Positions 16,840 through 24,108 of a stretch of DNA of 64,000 bases are shown here, one piece after another. Made by a program: the position numbers and the translations under genes. Below the pieces are notes generated by a model. The model was given only the letters and a program-made list of their open reading frames with translations. It ran no database searches and had not been told where the DNA came from. Origin of the DNA: Pelagimonas sp017744045 (GTDB taxonomy: Bacteria > Pseudomonadota > Alphaproteobacteria > Rhodobacterales > Rhodobacteraceae); the NCBI RefSeq assembly GCF_017744045.1, contig NZ_JAGHRD010000008.1; one strand, 5' to 3'. Within the stretch, counting starts at the first letter, position 1. Each line of letters starts with the position of its first letter.

Positions 16840-17016
16840 ATGGCGTCGCTTCAGGATTCAGTCGCAAACAAATTCCTCGAGACACTTTCGAATGATGAAA
16901 ATTTTGATGCATCCAAAACACAAAAGCTTGAAGCGCTCTTGAAAGAAGGTCGGAAAATTAAGGCCGACGATCTAGCCGAGATTTTCACTCTTCCAGACGG
17001 AGGGGAAGTTCTGTGA
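16840..17016 (+). CDS. Small partner protein of the SMC-like ATPase
   Basis: This 58-residue ORF begins MASLQDSVANKFLETLSND and ends LAEIFTLPDGGEVL. Its TGA overlaps the GTG start of the ATPase gene (GTGA), so the two are translationally coupled. It looks helical and acidic/amphipathic (KTQKLEALLKEGRKIKADDL). I know no family. It shares the low GC of the ATPase, so both arrived together. It is a candidate regulatory or specificity subunit. Confidence 0.6.
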   Translation: MASLQDSVANKFLETLSNDENFDASKTQKLEALLKEGRKIKADDLAEIFTLPDGGEVL

Positions 17017-19466
17017 TCAAGATCATTTCAGCGCACATCGAGGAATTTCGTGGAATTCGTAAGTTGGACATCAACTTGGCTGAGAAGACCTTCGCGATAT
17101 CCGGTCCGAACGGCTCGGGAAAAAGTGGGGTCATTGACGCCATCGAATTTGCACTAACTGGTCAAATTGGCAGATTGACCGGAACCGGAACCAAAGGGCT
17201 CTCACTAGCAGATCATGGTCCACATGTAGATCACATCAAATTCCCAGATGCCGCATTTGTAGAGCTGGAAGTATCCTTCCCGACGCTTGGCAAAAAAGCC
17301 AAGCTCACTCGCAAAGTCTCTGCCCCCAAGAAGCCAAGTATCGAACCGAACGATCCGGACATCGTGGAGATTCTGGACGAAGTTTCTCAGCATCCCGAAA
17401 TCACTTTGGCGAGAAGAGAAATTCTGAAATTCATCTTGGTCGAACCAACGAAGCGATCTGCACAGATTCAAGAGATTCTAAAGATCGATGAGTTGGGTCA
17501 GACCCGTTCGGCACTGAACACAGCATACGGCAAGCTCAACCGGGCAGCGATTGCGGCGGAAAAGGATACGCAGGACAAAAGAAATACACTGTTGCAGCAC
17601 CTAGGCATCACGTCGTTGTCTGCAGCTGAGATGCTCAAAGCCGTCAATGCAAAGCGCCAGCTGCTAGGACTAGAAATCCACGACACCATAACAGCTGATA
17701 CAATCATCGACAAAGGCTTGGCAGAGCCTGCTGGTGAACAATCGCTCAATAAATCCGCAGCACTGATCGAACTGGACAAGCTTAACAAAAAGCTCGTCGA
17801 GCTTGGACAATCTCCGTCGCCGGATGCAGAAGCTCTTGTCGATCAGATAGAGCAACTTGAAAACGACGCACAGCTCCTTGTTTCGTTGCAACAACGCGAT
17901 TTGGTGGAAAGTGGATTAAAGCTGGTGGACGGCCCGTCATGTCCGATGTGCGATCATGAATGGCCGGATGAAGCACATCTTCTTTCGCATTTACACGCCA
18001 AGCAGCGGAAATCGCAAGCGGCAGGAGAGCTCAAGCAAAAGCTCGTTGAACATGCATCATCGCTTTCGAATGAAGTGGGGAACTTGAAGGCGCTGCTGCT
18101 CGAAACTCACCGTATTGCCAAGATTGAGAACGCAGTTGAAATGCTGTCCAGCGTCGTCGCATGGGGCAAAGACTTGGCGTTTTTTCAGGAACAACTAAAG
18201 TCTTTCGCAACAATCTTGGAGTTGAAGGATCGCTTGGCCAATGGATGGCCAGCCATACCGGAAGGCTTTCGGGCCAAACTGGCGGACTTTGTGAGCGCTA
18301 TTCGCGCGAAGCCTGATCAATCAGCTTCGTTGGCCGCACAGAGCTATCTGATCAATGCTGAACAGCGGTTCAAGGACTACAAAGCAGCACGTCTTACCGA
18401 GACAGCTTCCCAAAAGGCACGAGACGCCAGCAAAGTCGCATATGACGCTTGGTGCGCAGCGATGGAGTCGGAACTTGACGAGCTTTACGAGGCCGTCGAA
18501 GATGATTTCAGCAAGTTTTATCGGCTTTTAAATGACGGCGATGAGCAAAAATTTGTCGCGCGCTTTAAAGCAACTGAAGGGCGTCTCGATTTTGATGTGA
18601 ATTTCTACGAGCGGGGACTTTTCCCACCAGGTGCTTTTCATAGCGAAGGTCATCAAGATGGCATGGGTGTATGCCTATACCTAGCATTGATGAAGCGGCT
18701 ATTGGGTGACCGTTTTACCGTTGCGCTGCTCGATGATGTTGTGATGTCTGTCGATGCAGACCATCGCTACCAATTTTGCAAACTTTTGATGGCAGAATTC
18801 CCAAACACGCAGTTCGTAATTGCCACCCATGACAAAGTTTGGGCAGAGCAGATGCGTTCGGCAAATCTAGTGACCCGAAAAACATCTATGGCTTTTGATA
18901 GTTGGTCTGTGGACACTGGTCCGTTGGTGGAATCAAATCCAGAGATTTGGGCAGAAATTGATGCAGCTTTGACTAAGGGTAAGGTCGAAGTTGCGGCTCC
19001 GATTTTGCGGCGTCACATGGAGTTTGTAGCGCGACTACTTGCGGATCAACTGGGGGCGCAAACGGTCTTCAGGGCGGATAACAGCTACGATCTAGGGGGG
19101 CTATTACCGAGCGCCTTTTCTAGATTGTCAGATCTCCTAGGAAAAGCCGTCGACTCGGCGCAATCCTGGGGCAACGAGGACCAAAAGTCCAAAGCGCAGG
19201 CTCGCAGGCAACGTCTCAAGGAAGCCAATACTCACAAGGGCGAAGAAGACTGGACCGTCAATAAGGCCGTACATTTCAACGAGTGGGCCAATTTTAGTCC
19301 CAACGACTTTATGCCTATTGTAAATGCGTTTAAGGATTTGCTGGCATGCGCACAATGCGATGACTGTGGATCATGGCTGTACATTACTCCCAAAGGCACT
19401 TCTCCCGAAGGACTTCGGTGTTCATGCAATTCTGTGAACCTAAACCTCAAGAAAAAGCCTAAGTAG
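17013..19466 (+). CDS. SMC/Rad50-like AAA ATPase with zinc-hook motif, probable defence protein
   Basis: This 817-residue protein has the ABC-type head split by a coiled coil. Residues 1-100 include FRGIRKLDIN and Walker A GPNGSGKS (about 31-38). A CPMC zinc-hook-like motif lies near residue 312. Walker B and D-loop (LLDDVVMSVDADHR) are near 570, and the H-loop is in FVIATHDKVWAEQM. After the head comes a roughly 200-residue C-terminal domain (RRHMEFVARLLADQ, then NKAVHFNEWANFS) ending in a CxxC/CxC zinc-ribbon-like tail. Rad50-like proteins with an extra effector domain, such as RloC, are defence nucleases; homology to RloC is not shown. Base composition is visibly AT-richer than the neighbours. 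Confidence 0.85.
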   Translation: MIKIISAHIEEFRGIRKLDINLAEKTFAISGPNGSGKSGVIDAIEFALTGQIGRLTGTGTKGLSLADHGPHVDHIKFPDAAFVELEVSFPTLGKKAKLTRKVSAPKKPSIEPNDPDIVEILDEVSQHPEITLARREILKFILVEPTKRSAQIQEILKIDELGQTRSALNTAYGKLNRAAIAAEKDTQDKRNTLLQHLGITSLSAAEMLKAVNAKRQLLGLEIHDTITADTIIDKGLAEPAGEQSLNKSAALIELDKLNKKLVELGQSPSPDAEALVDQIEQLENDAQLLVSLQQRDLVESGLKLVDGPSCPMCDHEWPDEAHLLSHLHAKQRKSQAAGELKQKLVEHASSLSNEVGNLKALLLETHRIAKIENAVEMLSSVVAWGKDLAFFQEQLKSFATILELKDRLANGWPAIPEGFRAKLADFVSAIRAKPDQSASLAAQSYLINAEQRFKDYKAARLTETASQKARDASKVAYDAWCAAMESELDELYEAVEDDFSKFYRLLNDGDEQKFVARFKATEGRLDFDVNFYERGLFPPGAFHSEGHQDGMGVCLYLALMKRLLGDRFTVALLDDVVMSVDADHRYQFCKLLMAEFPNTQFVIATHDKVWAEQMRSANLVTRKTSMAFDSWSVDTGPLVESNPEIWAEIDAALTKGKVEVAAPILRRHMEFVARLLADQLGAQTVFRADNSYDLGGLLPSAFSRLSDLLGKAVDSAQSWGNEDQKSKAQARRQRLKEANTHKGEEDWTVNKAVHFNEWANFSPNDFMPIVNAFKDLLACAQCDDCGSWLYITPKGTSPEGLRCSCNSVNLNLKKKPK

Positions 19467-20185
19467 CCGCATTTGGGACTTTTATCTCGTTAGCGCGGTG
19501 AAGCGAGGTCTGCTTAAGAGGAAACTACCAAGTCATCTGGCACTTGGAGCAAAAGCCCGCGTTCCGCCCATCACGTCGAATGCTGGAGTAGATACTTTGT
19601 ATAGCTGGCGGCGTGGTCGCCTGCACGTCAACCTTGGGCTAGGCCTTGCGGCCTCCCCTGCTCGGCTTCGCGTGTCGCAGGGGAGAACGGCCCTTCGGTC
19701 CGTCGCGCATTCGGCCATGCGGCCTCACCGCGGCGTCGCGCCTGGCATCCCGGTTTGCCCGCCTCGCGAGCACGTCCCTCTCCGGCCGCTCCGCCGGATT
19801 GCGCTCTGGTCTGTTTTGGCCCGAGGCCAAAACGATCCCGCCGCTCCATCCGTCTTTCGCGTCCGGTCGGGCCGTTTGCCTGCTCGGGTCGGGCAAACCT
19901 ACCGTCAAAACACACACACATGAGTGCGGAAGCATATCCTCCGGATGGCCCCCAAATCAGCCCGCGTCAAGGATCGCAAAACTTTTCGGCGAGGGCGGGG
20001 CCGGTGGCTTGGGGTGAACCCGTGCGTCAGCGCGCGCATGTGTCGGGTGCCGCGCGCAGAAAACTTTTGCGCCCGGCAAGCCGGCGGCTGCGCCGTCCCT
20101 GACCCGGGCAGATTCGGAAACCAGGCATTCGGCCATGCCCCCACACTCACGTGGTGGCCTTGCAACCGAACACTGGAGACCAGAC
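19467..20185 (+). other. Long GC-rich intergenic region
   Basis: About 720 bp without a convincing gene. Open frames exist on both strands, but their Arg/Pro/Ala-rich products look like GC artefacts. It contains a GTTTGCC/GGCAAAC hairpin (19874-19880 with 19892-19898), a CACACACACA run before 19921 and two copies of GCATTCGGCCATGC (19707-19720 and 20125-20138). It could be a long leader for the DUF2493 gene. Confidence 0.6.
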
Positions 20186-21115
20186 ATGGCTTACGACACC
20201 GCAAACACCTACGAGACGATCGAGCTTTTCGGGCTGACCGAGAAGGACGCACAGCTTCCGATCCCGGAAGATCACATCCTGACCGACCGCGTCATCCGTG
20301 AGAGCTTCGAGGCTCTGCTTGGTCAGTTGCGCGGGACCGGGCTCGAAGCGGAAATCGAACCGCTGGCCCATGGGCTCGCGACGATCCTCCAGCGCCGCAA
20401 GGTGGCGCTCGGCAAGGAGGTCGACCGCACCGCCGACAAGATCGGCGCGCTGGCAAAATCCCATGACGGATCGGAGATCGCCGAGACCGCGCTCGAAGAG
20501 GCGCAGGCGCGCTTTCTGCAGCTGCGCGAGATCGTCAGCGCAATCGAGGTGATGAGCGAGGCGGCGGCGGAATGCTACGAGATCGAAACTGGCCACGCCT
20601 TCATCCCGGCAGCCGGGTCGCGCGCAAGCGTCAGGGCGCAAGAGACCGGGGCGGTCTTCGAGGCACGGCAGCTCCTGGAGCAGCACGACCGTGAAACCGC
20701 CGAGAAGTCGAAAGTCGAGGGGGTGCCCCTGATCGTCTCAGGAGCCACCGACTGGACAGATGTCGATGTGATCTTCAACACGCTCGACAAGGTTCGCGAA
20801 CGGATCAAGCAGAACCGCAACCAGGAGATCTTCCTCTGCCACAAGGGTGGCAAGCACGGGGCGGAGATGATTGCGGCTCGGTGGGCCCGGGCACGCGGGA
20901 TAGCGCAGGCGCGCTTCGATCCGCGCTGGTCCGCGCACGGGCGGGCGGCACCGTTCAAGTGCAACGACGAAATGCTGGACGACAAGTTCGCGGCGACGGG
21001 GGTTGTACTCTTCGGCGGCAACGGGGTCGCGCTGAACCTCGGGCAGAAGGCGGAAGCGAAAGGCCTGACGGTCATGCGGGTTGCGGACCCGGCGAAGAAG
21101 GCGTCGCAGGATTGA
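20186..21115 (+). CDS. DUF2493 (SLOG-like) protein
   Basis: This 309-residue protein starts at ATG 20186 after a CTGGAGAC site. Residues 1-175 are helical and charged. Residues 180-305 form the DUF2493 Rossmann-like domain: LIVSGATDWTDVDVIF, FLCHKGGKHGAEMIAARWA and ATGVVLFGGNGVALNLGQKA. The family is placed in the SLOG superfamily, proteins thought to sense or process nucleotide-derived signals. It is a regular member of alphaproteobacterial plasmid leading regions. Exact function unknown. Confidence 0.87.
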   Translation: MAYDTANTYETIELFGLTEKDAQLPIPEDHILTDRVIRESFEALLGQLRGTGLEAEIEPLAHGLATILQRRKVALGKEVDRTADKIGALAKSHDGSEIAETALEEAQARFLQLREIVSAIEVMSEAAAECYEIETGHAFIPAAGSRASVRAQETGAVFEARQLLEQHDRETAEKSKVEGVPLIVSGATDWTDVDVIFNTLDKVRERIKQNRNQEIFLCHKGGKHGAEMIAARWARARGIAQARFDPRWSAHGRAAPFKCNDEMLDDKFAATGVVLFGGNGVALNLGQKAEAKGLTVMRVADPAKKASQD

Positions 21116-21121
21116 AGAGAG

Positions 21122-21143
21122 AGGGTCGCCTTCGGGCGGCCCT
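21122..21143 (+). terminator. UUCG-loop terminator after the DUF2493 gene
   Basis: AGGGTCGCC (21122-21130), TTCG loop, GGCGGCCCT (21135-21143), then TTCGTCGTTTCTT. A near-identical terminator follows the next gene at 22276. Confidence 0.85.
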
Positions 21144-21238
21144 TTCGTCGTTTCTTATGGGTGTGGACGTTCTCCAAATCACTTTGCCTAGCAATTTCCT
21201 GTTTTGATAGGTATAAGTATGCCAAGCAAAACTTGGAA

Positions 21239-22264
21239 ATGATTGGCATGACTCCCCTCAGCAGCATCGCGATGAGCGCCTATACCGACCTGGTGCGACT
21301 TTTGAAGGACGACGCCTTGTCCGGTGTCGAAGGCAAGCCCACGCTGAAGGAGCGTGGGGTTAAGGCCTATTGGTATGCCGCGCGCCGTGTCGGGACGGAG
21401 ATGCGGTTCATTTATATCGGCGAAGACAGCGACGAGACGCGCGCGCGCATCGACCGGATCGAAGAGCTGCGCCGGGCGGCCAAGGATCGGAAGGTGGAAC
21501 GGTCGCGGCTTGTCCGGCTCTTGCGTGCGGAAGGCATGACGCCCATCGACCGTGCGACCGGTTCCATCCTGTCGGCAATGGCCGCAGCCGGAACCTTCCG
21601 GTTGGGTGGCACCATCGTCGGAACCAATGCATTTCGCCTCTATGAAGGCGAGCTTGGTATCCGTCTGCCAATTGGCGGTATGGCCAATACTGGCGACATC
21701 GACATCGCGCAGTTCGAAAAGCTCAGCGTTGCCTTGCAGGATCAGGTCGACCCGGGTCTTGCCGAGACGTTCTCGGCGCTCAAATTCGATCCTCTGCCAT
21801 CTCTTGACCAAGGTCGGACATGGCGATGGGCCCAGGGTGGCAGCGGCCAGTTGGTCGAGTTTCTCACACCGGCGTTCGGAGATGAGACCCTCCGTGATCT
21901 GCCAGCATTGGGCGTGAACGCCCAAGGATTGAACTATCTCAACTTCCTGATCGCTGAGCCGATCCACGCGGCGGCGATCTATAGATCCGGCGTTCTGGTG
22001 CAGGTGCCCCGCCCGGAGCGCTATGCGATCCACAAACTGATCATTGCCGACCGGCGCCGCGATGGGGCAGGGAGCCTGAAATCCGCGAAGGACCGCGAGC
22101 AGGCGGCTTTCCTTATCGAAGCGATGGCCGAGGACCGGCCCGATGATCTGGCTCGGGCCTATGCCACCGCAATGGAGGTTGGGCCGCGCTGGCGGGAGCA
22201 CATCGGCAACTCGCTGAAGCGAATGCCTGATACCAGGGGGATGCTCGACAGCTTGGGCGCGTGA
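21239..22264 (+). CDS. GSU2403-type nucleotidyltransferase-fold protein
   Basis: This protein of about 341 residues carries the nucleotidyltransferase-like core of the GSU2403 family: GTIVGTNAFRLYEGELGIRLP, then TGDIDIAQFEKLS, in which the DID pair corresponds to the metal-binding aspartates. Flanking helical parts are typical in length. The start is uncertain (ATG 21239 or 21248). A TATAAG-like -10 at about 21212 would leave a very short leader. It is a stand-alone gene, closed by its own terminator. Members are probable toxins or modification enzymes, not established here. Confidence 0.75.
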   Translation: MIGMTPLSSIAMSAYTDLVRLLKDDALSGVEGKPTLKERGVKAYWYAARRVGTEMRFIYIGEDSDETRARIDRIEELRRAAKDRKVERSRLVRLLRAEGMTPIDRATGSILSAMAAAGTFRLGGTIVGTNAFRLYEGELGIRLPIGGMANTGDIDIAQFEKLSVALQDQVDPGLAETFSALKFDPLPSLDQGRTWRWAQGGSGQLVEFLTPAFGDETLRDLPALGVNAQGLNYLNFLIAEPIHAAAIYRSGVLVQVPRPERYAIHKLIIADRRRDGAGSLKSAKDREQAAFLIEAMAEDRPDDLARAYATAMEVGPRWREHIGNSLKRMPDTRGMLDSLGA

Positions 22265-22275
22265 TGGCCATAACC

Positions 22276-22295
22276 GGGTCGCCTTCGGGCGGTCC
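22276..22295 (+). terminator. UUCG-loop terminator after the nucleotidyltransferase gene
   Basis: GGGTCGCC-TTCG-GGCGGTCC with two G-U pairs, followed by TTTCGTC. It closely resembles the terminator at 21122. Confidence 0.75.
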
Positions 22296-22689
22296 TTTCG
22301 TCATATCTCATGGCGCGTGCGATCGGTCACACTTGATCTGCATCTCACGGCGTCCAGCACCGTCATCCCTCTACCCAGCCCGTCAGAGTTCGGCCCATCC
22401 GCATCGGTACGGGCTGGGGATGGTGCGCACCTAGCACATCGTCAGCAGCGCAAGACGCGAGGGGTCGAGACGTCGCACTTGAGGCTGAAGCCCTGCTCGA
22501 CCCTCGGGTGGTGTCGCGGAACATCGCATCCACGCGGGCGGGCGTCATCAGCACCCCGGCCAGGTTCGGCAGGACGTGGACGCGGATGGTGGCGACTGCG
22601 TGATGGCACAGGTCAATCGGGTCCCTCCTTTTTGCTATGCATGTGGATCGCACGGGGTCGGCCCGTTCGTGCCCTCTGCTCACGCTTCG

Positions 22690-22746
22690 GCAAGCACAAA
22701 TACGGCTTCCACGGCGGAGCCGCGGACCCTCCGCATTTGCGCTTGC
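22690..22746. repeat. Long inverted repeat in the leader of the gene at 22804
   Basis: GCAAGCACAAATACGG (22690-22705) and CCGCATTTGCGCTTGC (22731-22746) are inverted with 14 of 16 matches. The two mismatches become G-U pairs only in a minus-strand RNA or structure. The rest of 22265-22803 shows no gene that I can support. Confidence 0.6.
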
Positions 22747-22803
22747 GACCGGGCCTCTTGCCCCCGTGCTGGGTGATCCCCATCGCAACAAGGAGTAACC
22801 CAA

Positions 22804-23010
22804 ATGACCAACCACTACGTCGCCACCGTCCCCGTTAAGTTCACCGATACCGATGGCCAGGAGCGCACCCGCTTTCAACGCGTGGGCGCCATGTTCCGCA
22901 ACACCCGCAACGGGGATGGCTCGGAGTTCTTCAGCCTCAAGCTCGATTTTCCGGTCGCGGTCTCGGAGCTGGTGATGTTCCCGCCGAGCGCGAAAGATCC
23001 CCAGGACTAA
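22804..23010 (+). CDS. Small DUF736-like hypothetical protein
   Basis: This 68-residue protein starts MTNHYVATVPVKFTDTDG after an AAGGAGT site and reads as a single beta-rich domain (RVGAMFRNTRNGDGSEFFSLKLDFPV). The last part resembles the DUF736 core (composition followed by a strand pair), but it is shorter than the family norm. It is the last gene before the mobilisation region and is common in such places. Confidence 0.7.
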   Translation: MTNHYVATVPVKFTDTDGQERTRFQRVGAMFRNTRNGDGSEFFSLKLDFPVAVSELVMFPPSAKDPQD

Positions 23011-23057
23011 ATCCTCTGACGAGGATGGGCCGCCCCAGGACGATCTTGGGGCGGCCC
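23011..23057 (+). terminator. Two hairpins in tandem closing the leading-region genes
   Basis: ATCCTC-TGAC-GAGGAT (23011-23026) is followed directly by GGGCCGCCCCA (23027-23037) pairing with TGGGGCGGCCC (23047-23057). The second stem is 11 bp of almost pure GC without a T run. They probably act as terminator or transcription barrier next to the oriT region. Confidence 0.65.
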
Positions 23058-23285
23058 GATCCCTGTTCGAGGGATGCTGGTCCTTGCGCGTTCAACGGAC
23101 GCACTCCGCCCGGAATGACCAGGCCGCGACAGACCGGCCAGTCAGCCTCAAGGGGGCCATCCACAAAAACCTATCGGCCAGGGCCTCCCGGTTTTTGCGG
23201 CAGAGATTTGGGAACCCAAATCTGGCCCTCCTTGACCCTGCCTGTCCGCCCTGTCGGTGGGGTTTGCGCCCGCCCGCGGTTCCGT

Positions 23286-23305
23286 CCGAACACATGCGTG
23301 TTCGG
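23286..23305. repeat. Perfect hairpin in the candidate oriT region
   Basis: CCGAACAC-ATGC-GTGTTCGG, 8-bp perfect arms with a 4-nt loop, lies 240 bp before the MobC gene. Hairpins of this kind are common in origins of transfer. The surrounding 23058-23430 is GC-rich with no believable gene. Confidence 0.6.
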
Positions 23306-23430
23306 CCAGAGCCTCGGGCGGGGCTGGCGGACCGGACCCCTAGGACAGGTGTCGCCTGGTGGTGAGGTCGGCAGAGCCGCGTCCCTGCGGGCCGCGGGGG
23401 AAGCGGACACCAAGGCTGCCTGAGCCTGAA

Positions 23431-23473
23431 TGCGACGGCAGTATATAATTGACATCTTGGTATATTATCGTAA
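23431..23473 (-). other. Candidate origin of transfer nick site with adjacent shared element (site B)
   Basis: On the minus strand CAATTATATACTG/CCG (23451-23436) resembles the VirD2-type border cut CAATATATCCTG/TCA, placing the nick between 23439 and 23438. Next to it the minus strand reads TTACGATAATATA-C-CAAGATGT (23473-23452). The same two words, farther apart, occur at 61412-61442 before the VirB operon. The position, 75 bp before mobC and the relaxase, is what MOBP systems show. This is prediction from sequence likeness only. Confidence 0.55.
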
Positions 23474-23525
23474 GGTGGGGCAGCCTTGGTGGAAGGTGGC
23501 AGGAAATAGGGGGTCTTTCTTCCGC

Positions 23526-24108
23526 ATGTCCCGAACAAAACGCCTGACAGAGATCGAGAAAATGCAGATCGTTCGCGAGGCCGCGGAGGGTGTGTCGACG
23601 TCTGAACTTGCGGAGCGTTTTGGGGTTACGTCGCGGGCCGTGCGCTACGTCCTGAAAGCCGATGCCGAGCGCCAGACGGATGCCGCGATCCCGGTCTCGG
23701 CGGTCAGTGTGAAGGTCACCGCTGCGGAGCTTGCGGCGCTCGACGAGGTGCTGGCCGCCGCCGGGATCGAGAGCCGGGCCGAGGGGCTGCGGCGGCTCAT
23801 TCAGGCGGCAGGCGGGGTGTTCGTTCCGGATGCGCAGATGGCAGCAGAGATGGCGCGCTACAGGGCCTCTCTGCACGAGGTCGGCAATGGGGTCGCGCAG
23901 ATCGCCAAGCAGATGACTCAGGCCAATCGGCAGGGGCAGGGGGGGCGGCTCGGAGTTCACCGAATTGCGGCTTGCGCAGATGCGCGGGCTGGCGCGGTTC
24001 ATCCTGGATTCTGCTGACGAGATCGATCTGCTCCTGCGCCGTCGTCGCGACGCGATGCAGCTGGAGGCTACGGCCGCGCTGAGGGAGTTTGCCCATGCGG
24101 CTGAATGA
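23526..24108 (+). pseudogene. mobC: MobC-like mobilisation accessory protein, frameshifted at a G7 run
   Basis: The first frame encodes an N-terminal helix-turn-helix (MQIVREAAEGVSTSELAERFGVTSRAVRY) and the MobC core ending YRASLHEVGNGVAQIAKQMTQANRQ. At a run of seven G (23939-23945) the frame is lost and would continue to a stop at 24017 as non-homologous sequence. One base over, the frame continues SEFTELRLAQMRGLARF, then DEIDLLLRRRRDAMQLEA, to TGA 24106-24108, overlapping the relaxase start by 14 bp. Removing one G restores the whole protein. It could be a mutation, a sequencing error or slippage-controlled expression. MobC proteins help the relaxase open oriT. Confidence 0.8.

Noticed and set aside
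19498..20134. Several overlapping open frames of 60-125 codons on both strands
   Set aside because: Products are Arg/Pro/Ala-rich with no recognisable motif and no RBS; they look like artefacts of GC-rich non-coding DNA.
22317..22878. Open frames of about 170 codons on both strands before the gene at 22804
   Set aside because: Low-complexity Arg/Pro/Ser products without start signals; the region holds an inverted repeat instead.
23025..23538. Open frames of 90-150 codons around the oriT candidate
   Set aside because: They cross hairpins and the nick candidate, and the products resemble no protein.
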